Shown piece after piece: positions 1 through 6,958 of a stretch of 64,000 nt of DNA. The DNA lies in NCBI GenBank assembly GCA_036269075.1, contig DATASX010000123.1:1-64000 (forward strand). Reading direction: 5' to 3'. Below the pieces are notes generated by a model that ran no database searches, had not been told where the DNA came from, and was given only the letters and a program-made list of their open reading frames with translations. The first letter of the stretch is position 1, and each line of letters starts with the position of its first letter. The stretch comes from Sporichthyaceae bacterium (GTDB lineage: Bacteria; Actinomycetota; Actinomycetes; Sporichthyales; Sporichthyaceae). The translations under genes were made by a program, and so were the position numbers.

Positions 1-137
1 CCCAGGACGACAAGGCCCACATCGCCTCGCTCATGCGCCCGGTGTACGAGCCCGGCAAAATCGCCGGCTGGGTCGCCCCACCCAGGACCGGCATCAACGG
101 GCAACCCTTCGAGTACGAGTACGTCCACCTCGCCTGA
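1..137 (+). CDS. boxB: C-terminal fragment of probable benzoyl-CoA 2,3-epoxidase subunit B (BoxB), cut by the window edge
   Basis: An open frame (codons in phase with position 3) enters from the left edge and stops at 135-137, giving about 44 residues that end in FEYEYVHLA. The segment EPGKIAGWVAPP followed by GINGQP resembles, from memory, the C-terminus of BoxB, the di-iron oxygenase that epoxidises the ring of benzoyl-CoA in the aerobic box pathway. The next gene, 22 bases downstream, is a benzoate-CoA ligase, which makes the BoxB substrate; this context is the main support. Only the tail is visible, so no catalytic residue can be checked. Another oxygenase of the same family remains possible. 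Confidence 0.55.
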   Translation, partial: QDDKAHIASLMRPVYEPGKIAGWVAPPRTGINGQPFEYEYVHLA

Positions 138-159
138 CGCCGACCCCGGAGGCCAGGCC

Positions 160-1743
160 ATGGGTGAACATTTCAACGCCGGTTGGTATCTGACTGACCG
201 TCAGGTAGAGCTGGGCAACGGCGACCGGATCGCCGTGATCGGCCCGCACGGAAGTTCCACGTACACGGAGTTGGCCGCCGCGGTCCGGACGGCGGCGGCC
301 GGGCTGCGGGCCGCCGGCCTGCACCCGGAGGAACGGATCGCGCTGTACAGCGCCGACCGTGTCGAGCTGCTGATCTGTTTCCTGGCGGCACTGCGAATCG
401 GTGCCGTTCCGGTCCCGATCTCGACCATGTATAACGAGCGCGAGCTGTCCGAACTGCTGACGGACTCGTGCGCCCGGATGCTCCTGTGCTCCCCGGAATT
501 CGCGCCCACTGCCGAGGCTGCCCTTGCAGTCGTCGACCTTTATCCACGCCTGTCGGCGGTTATTTCGACCGACAAGCAGGGTTTACAGTCGACGACTGCA
601 AACCTGACCTGGGGCGAACTGGTCGAAATGGGGCAAGGCGGGGACGAGAGCCTCGCCGATACCTGGCCCGAGTCGCCCGCGTTCTGGCTCTACACCTCCG
701 GGACCACCGGTACCCCCAAGGCCGCGATGCACCGGCACGGCAGCGTGCGGTTCGTCGCCGAGCACTACGGCACACAGGTGCTGGGGATCCGCCCCGACGA
801 CCGCGTCTTCTCCGTGGCCAAGCTGTTCTTCGCCTACGGGCTGGGCAACTCGGCACTGTTCCCGCTCTCGGTCGGGGCGACCACGATCCTGGCGCCGGCC
901 CGGCCGACCCCGGACTCCGTGTACGAGGTGCTCACCGAGCACCGACCGACCCTGTTCTTCGGGGTGCCGACCTTCTACGCGGCGTTGCTCGGCGCCGACC
1001 TGCCACCCGAGGCATTCGCCTCGGTGCGGCTGGCCGCCTCGGCCGGCGAGCCCCTGCCTGCCGAGCTGTACCAACGGTTCACCACCCGCTTCGGCGTCGA
1101 CATCATCGACGGCCTCGGTTCGACCGAGGCGTTGCACATCTTCCTGTCCAACCGGCCGGGCGAGGTCCGGCCGGGGACCACCGGGCAGGCAGTCCCCGGC
1201 TACGAGATCCGGCTGGTCGACGACGCCGACGCCCCCGTCCCGCAGGGCACCCCGGGCCACCTGCACGTGCGCGGCGGCTCGTTGACCACCGGCTACTGGT
1301 GCCGTACCGAAAGCACCCGCGCGGCCTTCACCGGCGACTGGATGCGCACCGGCGACACCTATGTCGCCGACGCGGACGGCTACTACACCTGCCTGGGCCG
1401 CTCCAACGACATGATCAAGGCTGGCGGCATCTGGGTTTCCCCCAGCGAGGTCGAGGTCTGCATCCTGCGCCAGCCCGGCGTCGCCCAGGTCGCCGTGGTC
1501 GCCGTCCCGGACGGCGACGGGCTCGACAAGCCGGTGGCCTGCGTGGTCCCGACGGCCGGCACGGTGCTCGACCCCGACCTGCTGATCGCCGCCTGCCGGG
1601 AAGCCCTCGCGGCGTTCAAGCGCCCGCGCCACATACTGATCGTCGAGTCGTTGCCGCTCACCGCGACCGGGAAGATCCGGCGCTTCGAGGTGCGGGCCGC
1701 GGCGGCGCGAACGCTGGCCGGGGACAGGTTCGAGGGAGCCTGA
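160..1743 (+). CDS. Benzoate-CoA ligase family protein (AMP-forming)
   Basis: This 527-residue protein of the adenylate-forming superfamily should activate benzoate or a related aryl acid to its CoA thioester through an acyl-AMP in the cytoplasm. The ATP-binding motif YTSGTTGTPK starts at about residue 178 and the C-terminal LTATGKIRR carries the catalytic lysine at about K505. Three features match benzoate-CoA ligases rather than fatty acyl-CoA ligases: an FNAGWYLTDRQVELGNGDR start, AKLFFAYGLGNSALFPLSVG in mid-protein, and the overall length. A GGAGG about 8 bases upstream supports the ATG. It follows the putative boxB end and is 1 base from a ferredoxin gene, so this looks like a benzoate operon. 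A hydroxy- or aminobenzoate substrate cannot be excluded. Confidence 0.85.
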   Translation: MGEHFNAGWYLTDRQVELGNGDRIAVIGPHGSSTYTELAAAVRTAAAGLRAAGLHPEERIALYSADRVELLICFLAALRIGAVPVPISTMYNERELSELLTDSCARMLLCSPEFAPTAEAALAVVDLYPRLSAVISTDKQGLQSTTANLTWGELVEMGQGGDESLADTWPESPAFWLYTSGTTGTPKAAMHRHGSVRFVAEHYGTQVLGIRPDDRVFSVAKLFFAYGLGNSALFPLSVGATTILAPARPTPDSVYEVLTEHRPTLFFGVPTFYAALLGADLPPEAFASVRLAASAGEPLPAELYQRFTTRFGVDIIDGLGSTEALHIFLSNRPGEVRPGTTGQAVPGYEIRLVDDADAPVPQGTPGHLHVRGGSLTTGYWCRTESTRAAFTGDWMRTGDTYVADADGYYTCLGRSNDMIKAGGIWVSPSEVEVCILRQPGVAQVAVVAVPDGDGLDKPVACVVPTAGTVLDPDLLIAACREALAAFKRPRHILIVESLPLTATGKIRRFEVRAAAARTLAGDRFEGA

Positions 1744-1744
1744 G

Positions 1745-2086
1745 ATGCCGTACGTGATCGTCGATGCCTGCATCGATTTGATGGACACGTCGTGTCGGGA
1801 GGAGTGTCCGGTCGACTGCATCTACGAGGGGGACCGCAAGCTCTACGTCAATCCCAAGGAGTGCATCGACTGCGGCGCCTGCGAACCGGTGTGCCCGGTC
1901 GAGGCAATCTCCCAGGACCGCCGGGTGAAGCCGGACGCCATCGACTTCGTCGCTGACAACAGCCACTTCTTCTGCGAGGCACTGCCTGGCCGCGACGCCC
2001 CGCTGGGCAACCCCGGCGGCGCCACCGGGGCCGGGCGGATCGGCGTCGACACCGAGCTGGTCAGGAACCAGCCGTCCAATGCTTGA
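1745..2086 (+). CDS. Seven-iron ferredoxin (FdxA type) with a long C-terminal tail
   Basis: A 113-residue electron carrier. Cysteines lie at 9, 17, 21, 25, 40, 43, 46 and 50. By comparison with FdxA-type 7Fe ferredoxins, C9, C17 and C50 would bind a [3Fe-4S] cluster and C21, C40, C43 and C46 a [4Fe-4S] cluster (CIDCGAC). The cysteine that converts the first site to 4Fe is replaced by Leu, as is common in actinobacterial ferredoxins. Residues after about 80 form a Gly/Pro-rich tail without motif. It starts 1 base after the benzoate-CoA ligase stop and overlaps the next gene, so it is co-transcribed. A likely role is electron supply to the epoxidase; this is inferred from position only. Confidence 0.88.
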   Translation: MPYVIVDACIDLMDTSCREECPVDCIYEGDRKLYVNPKECIDCGACEPVCPVEAISQDRRVKPDAIDFVADNSHFFCEALPGRDAPLGNPGGATGAGRIGVDTELVRNQPSNA

Positions 2087-3011
2087 CGGCCGTCTGCTCG
2101 TCGACGCGCACGTGCACGCACCGCGCCTGTCCACGCTGCGGCCGGCCTGGGCGTCCTGGGCCGAGGAGTTCGGCAAGGCGAACCCGTGGCCGGACCTGTT
2201 CGACACCGACGGCGCCCCCATCCCGGAGCTCCTCGACGCCCACTTCGCCGCCGAGGGCGTCGACGCGGTCCTCCTGTTCGCCGAGTACAGCCCGAAGGCC
2301 ACCGGGATCCAGCCGGTCGAGGACTATTTGCCGCTGCTGAAGCACAATCCGCGGCGCTTCCGGCTCGTCGCGAACGTCAACCCGCACCTGCATCACCCGA
2401 TCGGCGAGGAAGTCGCCCGGCAGGTCGACCTCGGCGCGGTGGCACTGAAGCTGCACCCGGTGCACGGCGGGTTCGCTGTCAGCGACCCGATGCTCTATCC
2501 GGCCTACCAGGTGTGCCGGGAGGCGAACATCCCGGTCGTGCTGCATTGCGGAACCAGTTCCTTCCCGGGCAGCCAGAACAAGTTCGCCGACCCGGTCCTG
2601 CTCGACGATGTACTGCGGGATTTCCCCGACGTCTCGTTCGTGCTGGCCCACGGTGGGCGCGGTTGGTGGTACGACGCGGCGGCCTTCATGGCGTTGACCC
2701 GCGACAACGTCTGGATCGAGCTGTCCGGCCTGCCACCGAGCCGATTGCCCGAGTACTACGCACGTTTCGACCTGGCCCGCCTCGCCAAAAGGTTCATCTT
2801 CGGCACCGACTGGCCGGGCATGCCCGGCGTGGCCCGCAACGCCCGGGCGCTGGCCAAGCACGGCTGGGACGAGGAGACCCTGGCCGGGGTGTGGGCCGGC
2901 AACGCGCTGCGCGTCTACCCAGCTCTGTCTGATTTGTCGACAGAGTCGACGACGTCTGACTTGTCGACAGAGTCGACGACGGCGAACCTGCGAGACCCGG
3001 AGAATGACTGA
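2079..3011 (+). CDS. Amidohydrolase family 2 (metal-dependent hydrolase/decarboxylase)
   Basis: This 310-residue protein has the TIM-barrel amidohydrolase-2 signature: DAHVH near the N-terminus (H11, H13), HCGTS and LAHGGRGWW in the middle, and FGTDWPG with the conserved Asp late. Family members decarboxylate or hydrolyse aromatic acids and lactones. In this benzoate context it may act on a ring-cleavage product, but the substrate is not readable. The ATG overlaps the ferredoxin stop by 8 bases, which implies translational coupling. The C-terminus after the family domain is odd: the nine-residue unit SDLSTESTT occurs twice in tandem, encoded by a DNA duplication, followed by a short charged tail. 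The gene ends directly at the start of the next one. Confidence 0.8.
   Translation: MLDGRLLVDAHVHAPRLSTLRPAWASWAEEFGKANPWPDLFDTDGAPIPELLDAHFAAEGVDAVLLFAEYSPKATGIQPVEDYLPLLKHNPRRFRLVANVNPHLHHPIGEEVARQVDLGAVALKLHPVHGGFAVSDPMLYPAYQVCREANIPVVLHCGTSSFPGSQNKFADPVLLDDVLRDFPDVSFVLAHGGRGWWYDAAAFMALTRDNVWIELSGLPPSRLPEYYARFDLARLAKRFIFGTDWPGMPGVARNARALAKHGWDEETLAGVWAGNALRVYPALSDLSTESTTSDLSTESTTANLRDPEND
2928..2981 (+). repeat. In-frame 27-bp tandem duplication at the end of the amidohydrolase gene
   Basis: Two adjacent 27-bp units (2928-2954 and 2955-2981) differ at one base and encode SDLSTESTT twice. Each unit holds GTCGAC, three bases, then GTCGAC, so every copy is also a small inverted repeat. The length is a multiple of three, so the frame is kept. 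It is probably a slippage or recombination product in a dispensable tail. Confidence 0.9.
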
Positions 3012-3539
3012 ATGGCTGTCTACGCACTCGGCGACCTTGTGCCGAACATCGACCCCACTGCCTACGTCCATCCCGACGCGGTCGTGATCGGCGACGTCAC
3101 GATCGGACCGGAGTCCTCGATCTGGCCCAGCGCTGTGCTGCGCGGCGACCACGGGTACATCCGCATCGGTGCCCGCACCTCGATCCAGGACGGGTCGATC
3201 CTGCACACCACCGAGCACTGGCCGACGTTGGTCGGCGACGACTGCGTGGTCGGCCACCTCGTCCATCTGGAGGGCTGCACAGTTGCCGACCGGGTCCTGG
3301 TCGGCTCGGGTTCGATCATGCTCAACCGCTCGAGCGCGCAGAACCGCTCGGTCGTGGGCGCGGCCGCTCTCGTCGCCGAGGACGTGGACGTGCCGTCGGG
3401 GCATCTGGCGCTCGGCGTGCCGGCCAAGATCCGCCCGATGCCGGACCCGTCGGTGATCGACACCTGGATCGACTACGCGGTCGAGTTCTACTGCGCCAAC
3501 GCCGTGCGCTTCGCCAAGGAACTGCGTCGTCTCGACTGA
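3012..3539 (+). CDS. Gamma-carbonic-anhydrase-like left-handed beta-helix protein
   Basis: This 175-residue protein is built of hexapeptide repeats (for example VVIGDVTIGPESSIWPSAVL), typical of the trimeric gamma-carbonic anhydrase / PaaY / CaiE group. The first metal-type histidine (ILHTTEH) and the second (VGHLVH) are present. In classical members the third ligand lies five residues after the second, followed by Gly; here that position is Glu (GHLVHLEGC) and a His appears three residues after. The zinc site may therefore be altered or absent. It abuts the amidohydrolase (start right after the TGA), so it closes the benzoate-type operon. PaaY relatives act as thioesterases in aromatic pathways, which is a possible role. 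Confidence 0.75.
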   Translation: MAVYALGDLVPNIDPTAYVHPDAVVIGDVTIGPESSIWPSAVLRGDHGYIRIGARTSIQDGSILHTTEHWPTLVGDDCVVGHLVHLEGCTVADRVLVGSGSIMLNRSSAQNRSVVGAAALVAEDVDVPSGHLALGVPAKIRPMPDPSVIDTWIDYAVEFYCANAVRFAKELRRLD

Positions 3540-4014
3540 ACGGCCTGCAGGTCCGCGACGGCGGGCTTCGCGGATCCGTCGGGGCTTTGGGTTGCCCTCG
3601 TGCCGGGGGGTGTCACACCCAGCACGAGGACCTGGGACAAGTATGACACGACTCCGGATCAACTTGGCGCAGATGTAGAGAGTCGCGACATTTGCTGTGA
3701 GATTGGTAAGAACCCCTCGGATGGGGGCGCTCTTCAGGCTCTTCTCAAGTTGGCGTCTGACAATCGACACGCGTCGCCGAATTCAAGATCCGTTCCAGCG
3801 TCCGGATCCGGAAGACAGCGACCTCGCCGCCCCGGGAGCCTCCTTCCCTACCGCGGCGCACGCGATCTGATCAGCGTGTGCGCCGAGCGGGGGAAGCCGG
3901 GGCGGCTTCTTTTTTGCCCCATCCCACACCTCTGCTCCGGCTCGCGACCGATTCCGCAATACTCGCAGCGCTCATTTCGCGATACTCGCGGCGGCCGACA
4001 ACTGGAGAGGCGCG
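3540..4014 (+). promoter_or_regulatory. 475-base non-coding leader with attenuator-like structure upstream of trkA
   Basis: No convincing gene lies here; an open frame across it is random in composition and runs into trkA in another phase. Two exclusive RNA folds can be drawn. Fold 1 pairs CTTCCC (3843-3848) with GGGAAG (3891-3896), CCGC (3851-3854) with GCGG (3887-3890), and GGCGCACGC (3855-3863) with its partner ending at 3884. Fold 2 frees GAAGCC (3893-3898) to form an intrinsic terminator. Both use bases 3893-3896, the layout of a terminator/antiterminator switch. About 100 bases separate the terminator from trkA. The ligand or protein is unknown; c-di-AMP (ydaO) was considered because it controls K+ uptake, but its conserved core is not recognisable. 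Confidence 0.55.
3893..3915 (+). terminator. Intrinsic terminator in the trkA leader
   Basis: The stem GAAGCC/GGCTTC with loop GGGGC is followed directly by six T residues (3910-3915). A clean GC stem plus T-tract is rare in such GC-rich DNA. It lies 99 bases before the trkA start on the same strand, so it would stop transcription before the gene unless the competing upstream fold forms. Confidence 0.75.
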
Positions 4015-4677
4015 ATGCAGCACCTGCGCAACGAAGCCGTGGCGGTCATCGGGCTCGGCCGGTTCGGCAGAGCTCTGGCCCTGGAGTTGGTTCGGGAGGG
4101 CGTCGACGTCCTGGCCGTCGACAGTCGCACGGACCTCGTCGCGCGGATGACCGGCAAACTCACCCACGTCGTGGCGGCCGACAGCACCGACCTCGAGACG
4201 CTGCGCGAACTCGGCATCCCGGACTTCACCCGGGCCGTGGTGGCGATCGGCAACGACATCCAGGCCAGCATTCTGACCACCTCGCTGCTGGTTGAACTCG
4301 GGATCCCGGACATCTGGGCCAAGGCCGTCAGCGAGCCGCACGGCCGGATCCTGCGGCGCGTCGGCGCGCACCACGTCGTGTTCCCCGAGCACGAGATGGG
4401 CGAGCGGGTGGCTCACACCGTGCAGGGCCGGATGCTCGACTACATCGCGATGGACGACGACTTCGCGATGATCAAGACCGTGGCCCCGTCTGCAGCGGTC
4501 GGCATCACGCTGGCCGAGACCGGTTTCCGGGCCCGGTACGGAACCACGGTCGTCGCGGTCAAGCACGCCGACGGCGACTTCACCTACGCGACGACCGAGA
4601 CCGTGCTCGGCGCCGGTGACGTGATCTTCGTGTTCGGCCGCATCGAAGGCATCGAGCGCTTCGCCGCCGACATGTGA
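4015..4677 (+). CDS. TrkA/KtrA-type potassium channel regulatory subunit
   Basis: This 220-residue cytoplasmic protein has an N-terminal RCK Rossmann domain with the nucleotide motif VIGLGRFGRALALEL, an acidic strand end (VLAVDSRTD), and a C-terminal TrkA_C/RCK-C domain from about residue 140. Such proteins form rings that gate TrkH/KtrB potassium channels in response to NAD(H) or ATP and, through RCK-C, sometimes c-di-AMP. No membrane partner gene lies next to it, unlike most ktrAB operons. AGAG and GAGG lie 8-15 bases upstream. A long structured leader with a terminator precedes it. A convergent TetR gene follows beyond a long inverted repeat. Confidence 0.88.
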   Translation: MQHLRNEAVAVIGLGRFGRALALELVREGVDVLAVDSRTDLVARMTGKLTHVVAADSTDLETLRELGIPDFTRAVVAIGNDIQASILTTSLLVELGIPDIWAKAVSEPHGRILRRVGAHHVVFPEHEMGERVAHTVQGRMLDYIAMDDDFAMIKTVAPSAAVGITLAETGFRARYGTTVVAVKHADGDFTYATTETVLGAGDVIFVFGRIEGIERFAADM

Positions 4678-4678
4678 C

Positions 4679-4763
4679 GCCCCCCCATCCCACTTCTGCC
4701 GCGTGTCCCACCTGTCCGGACGCCCTGACAGGTGCGACAGGCAGCAGAAGTGGGAGATGGGCG
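4679..4763. repeat. Long inverted repeat between convergent trkA and tetR
   Basis: Almost the whole gap is one imperfect palindrome: about 38 bases from 4679 pair with the bases up to 4763 around a loop near CGGACGCCCT. The outer arms contain CCCACTTCTGC and GCAGAAGTGGG. It probably serves as a two-way terminator. The outer arm resembles the hairpin at 50916-50979. Confidence 0.85.
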
Positions 4764-5420
4764 CTAGTGGTCGGCGGCTTGTGCGGCGGCCGTCCGAGTG
4801 ATCCGGGCGGCCACCGCGTCCGGGTCGTTGGCGGTCTGCTCCTGGCCCAGGAACAGGTCGCGGATCGCGTCGAACAACTGCTCGGCGTCGTCGGCCTCGG
4901 GGTCGACCAGGTGCAACAGCCCCATCCCGAGCCCGAGGGCGACGAACGCCCGGGCCGAACGATCATCGGTCGGCCCGCCGACGGCGGCCAGGCCGGTCTG
5001 GGCGGCGCGGCGGTAGGTGGCCAGCGCCTCGCGCGCGGGCTCGGCCAGTTCAGCGGAGCGCATCGCGTTGACCAGTACCTCGTAGAAGGCCATGCGCTGG
5101 ACCGGGGAGAGATCCATGATCCGGGCGGCGAACGAGGTGGCGATGTCGGCGGGGGTCAGGAACTCGGCGATCGCGCTCAGGTCGCCGACCTCCATCTGCT
5201 CGGCGCGGGCCCGCACGAAGCGCGTCAGCGCCTCGGCGACCAGTTCGGCGATCGAGGAGAAGTAGTAGCTCGCGGTGGCCAACGGCACCCCGGCGGCCTC
5301 GGTGACCGACCGGTGCGTGGTCCCGGCCAGGCCGTGCTTGCCGACCACCTCGACGGCGGCGTCCAGCAGGGCGTCACGGCGGGGCTGCGAACGCGGGCGG
5401 GGCGTCAGGCTCCTGGGCAT
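4764..5420 (-). CDS. TetR family transcriptional regulator
   Basis: A 218-residue regulator. Residues about 15-62 form the DNA-binding helix-turn-helix domain (DALLDAAVEVVGKHG, then TTHRSVTEAAGVPLATASYYF), and the rest is an all-helical ligand domain of unknown specificity. The chosen ATG (5418-5420) precedes a basic PRSLTPRPRSQPRR leader; upstream in-frame codons run into the divergent promoter and look non-coding. It is transcribed away from the secreted lipase-like gene at 5524 with a 103-base gap between starts, the classic layout for local repression of itself and its neighbour. Confidence 0.85.
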   Translation of the reverse strand: MPRSLTPRPRSQPRRDALLDAAVEVVGKHGLAGTTHRSVTEAAGVPLATASYYFSSIAELVAEALTRFVRARAEQMEVGDLSAIAEFLTPADIATSFAARIMDLSPVQRMAFYEVLVNAMRSAELAEPAREALATYRRAAQTGLAAVGGPTDDRSARAFVALGLGMGLLHLVDPEADDAEQLFDAIRDLFLGQEQTANDPDAVAARITRTAAAQAADH

Positions 5421-5442
5421 GTCCGATTGTTGCACAAATTTC

Positions 5443-5458
5443 CTGGAAGAACTTCTAG
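5443..5458. promoter_or_regulatory. Candidate TetR operator
   Basis: The inverted repeat CTGGAAG-AA-CTTCTAG (6 of 7 positions symmetric) sits between the divergent tetR and lipase starts, 23 bases upstream of the tetR start codon. Location and symmetry fit a TetR dimer site. No promoter elements could be assigned with confidence. Confidence 0.4.
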
Positions 5459-5523
5459 ATTTCGGGATCGACACGTGCTTGGCTGATCGCAGAGGCAGAT
5501 CAGCGCAGACGAAGGAGTCCCGG

Positions 5524-6390
5524 ATGAGCCGCAAGCGCATCGCCACCGCCGTCCTCGCGTTGGTTCTCGGAGCCGCTGTTGCCGCTCCCGCGCCCGCCGT
5601 CGCCGACGACATCGGCTCGACCGACCACGCCTGGATGTTCCCGGAGCCGAAGCCGGACGGGATGAACGACGCGAACTGCAAGCCGTCGGCGGCGCATCCG
5701 CGGCCGGTCGTGCTGGTCCACGGCCTCGGGGCCACCGCCAGCGAGAACTGGCACGTGTTCGCCCCGTACCTGGCGCAGAAGGGCTACTGCGTCTACGGAC
5801 TGACATACGGTCAGGTTCCGCAGTGGCCCAGCCGGGGCGGCGTCGACCAGATGGAGACCTCGGCGCTGCAGCTGTCGGCCTTCGTCGACAAGGTGCTCGC
5901 GGTGACCGGCGCCAAGCAGGTCGACATGGTGGGCCACTCGGAGGGCGGCATCATGCCGCGCTGGTACCTGAAGTTCGACGGCGGCGGCGCCAAGGTCGCG
6001 CACTTCGTGGCATGGGCACCGCCCTCGCACGGCACGACGGTCTCGGGTCTGACGCCGTTGCGCGCGTTCTGGCCCGGCTTCGACGACCAGATGGGCGCCT
6101 ACTGCCAGTCGTGCCCGGAGTTCATGCCCGGCTCGGCGTTCCTCAAGAAGCTCAACGACGGCGGCGACACCGTTGGCAACGTGAACTACACCGTGATCGC
6201 CACCCGCTACGACTACATGGTCACGCCGATCGAGACCGCCTACCTGCACGGCCCCAACGTCACGAACATCCTGCTGCAGGACGTGAACCCGGCCGACATC
6301 TCCGAGCACGTCGCGCTGGCTGTCGACCCGACCGTGTTCGGCCTGACCGAGAAAGCGCTCGCCACCGGCGCAGGCCCCGGGAATCAATAG
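5524..6390 (+). CDS. Secreted alpha/beta-hydrolase, lipase class 2-like
   Basis: A 288-residue exported hydrolase. The first ~28 residues are a Sec signal peptide (RKR, then LALVLGAAVAAPAPAVA) with an AxA cleavage site. PVVLVHGLGATASENW forms the oxyanion loop and GHSEGG is the nucleophile elbow with the catalytic Ser. An Asp in IATRYDYMVTP and a His in ISEHVAL can complete the triad. This matches bacterial class-2 lipases and esterases of Bacillus/Streptomyces type. Two extracytoplasmic Cys (CQSC) could form a disulfide. GAAGGAG lies 8-9 bases ahead of the ATG. It is divergent from a TetR gene that probably regulates it. The acyl substrate is unknown. Confidence 0.85.
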   Translation: MSRKRIATAVLALVLGAAVAAPAPAVADDIGSTDHAWMFPEPKPDGMNDANCKPSAAHPRPVVLVHGLGATASENWHVFAPYLAQKGYCVYGLTYGQVPQWPSRGGVDQMETSALQLSAFVDKVLAVTGAKQVDMVGHSEGGIMPRWYLKFDGGGAKVAHFVAWAPPSHGTTVSGLTPLRAFWPGFDDQMGAYCQSCPEFMPGSAFLKKLNDGGDTVGNVNYTVIATRYDYMVTPIETAYLHGPNVTNILLQDVNPADISEHVALAVDPTVFGLTEKALATGAGPGNQ

Positions 6391-6425
6391 GGTTCGGGTA
6401 AGACGCCCACCGGAGGAGCCCGTCC

Positions 6426-6836
6426 GTGCCCGACCCGCAAGAGGTGGCCGAGGCGGTCGCCGAGGCGATGATGGAGTCCGACCGCATGTCCGCCGAGGCC
6501 GGGATGAGCCTGGTGTCGGTCGGCCCCGGTACAGCCGTCGTCCGGATGAACGTGGCCGCCAAGCACGTCAACGGGCAGGGGAACTGCCACGGCGGTGTGC
6601 TTTTCACGTTGGCCGACACGGCATTCGCGGTGGCCTGCAACTCCCACGGCCCGCGGGCGGTGGCGGCCGGTGGCGACATTGTCTTCGCCCGGCCGGTCGC
6701 GGTCGGTGACGAAGTACGGGCCACCGCCGTCGAGCGCACCCGCTTCGGGCGTAGCGGCGTCTACGACGTGACCCTGACCCGAGGCGAGGAAGTCGTCGCC
6801 GAGTTCCGCGGACGGTCCCGGGTCGTGGGCAGCTAG
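6426..6836 (+). CDS. PaaI-type hotdog thioesterase
   Basis: This 136-residue single hotdog-fold protein contains NGQGNCHGGVLFTLADTAFAVACNS, the PaaI signature (HGG loop, followed by the Asp that activates water). PaaI enzymes hydrolyse stalled phenylacetyl-CoA intermediates and other aryl-CoA thioesters to free CoA. A strong GGAGG lies about 8 bases before the GTG start. It stands alone between the lipase and a ferredoxin reductase. With an aryl-CoA ligase 5 kb away, a CoA-salvage role in aromatic degradation is plausible, but no other paa gene is in the window. Confidence 0.8.
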   Translation: MPDPQEVAEAVAEAMMESDRMSAEAGMSLVSVGPGTAVVRMNVAAKHVNGQGNCHGGVLFTLADTAFAVACNSHGPRAVAAGGDIVFARPVAVGDEVRATAVERTRFGRSGVYDVTLTRGEEVVAEFRGRSRVVGS

Positions 6837-6958
6837 CAGCCGCGGAGGCCTCGTGACGATTCCCACGCTGTGACGGGGACCTCGGCACGGGTCCACGGCC
6901 CGGCTGCAGCAACGATAATTGATCGCTTCGGGGTACCTGCGAGGAAGGGGAGTCGTCC

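Noticed and set aside
2061-3770. 569-codon minus-strand frame opposite the amidohydrolase and gamma-CA genes
   Set aside because: Antisense shadow; Arg/Gly/Val/Asp-rich without motifs, while the plus strand carries clear families.
3680-3915. c-di-AMP (ydaO-yuaA) riboswitch before trkA
   Set aside because: Some short stretches (GAGCGGGGGAAGCC, ACAGCGACCTCG) recall the motif, but the full conserved core in the right order is missing. Kept only as a hypothesis for the leader.
3600-4295. 231-codon plus-strand open frame across the trkA leader
   Set aside because: Its residue composition is random, it has no domain, it runs out of frame into trkA and it covers the terminator; high GC creates such frames easily.
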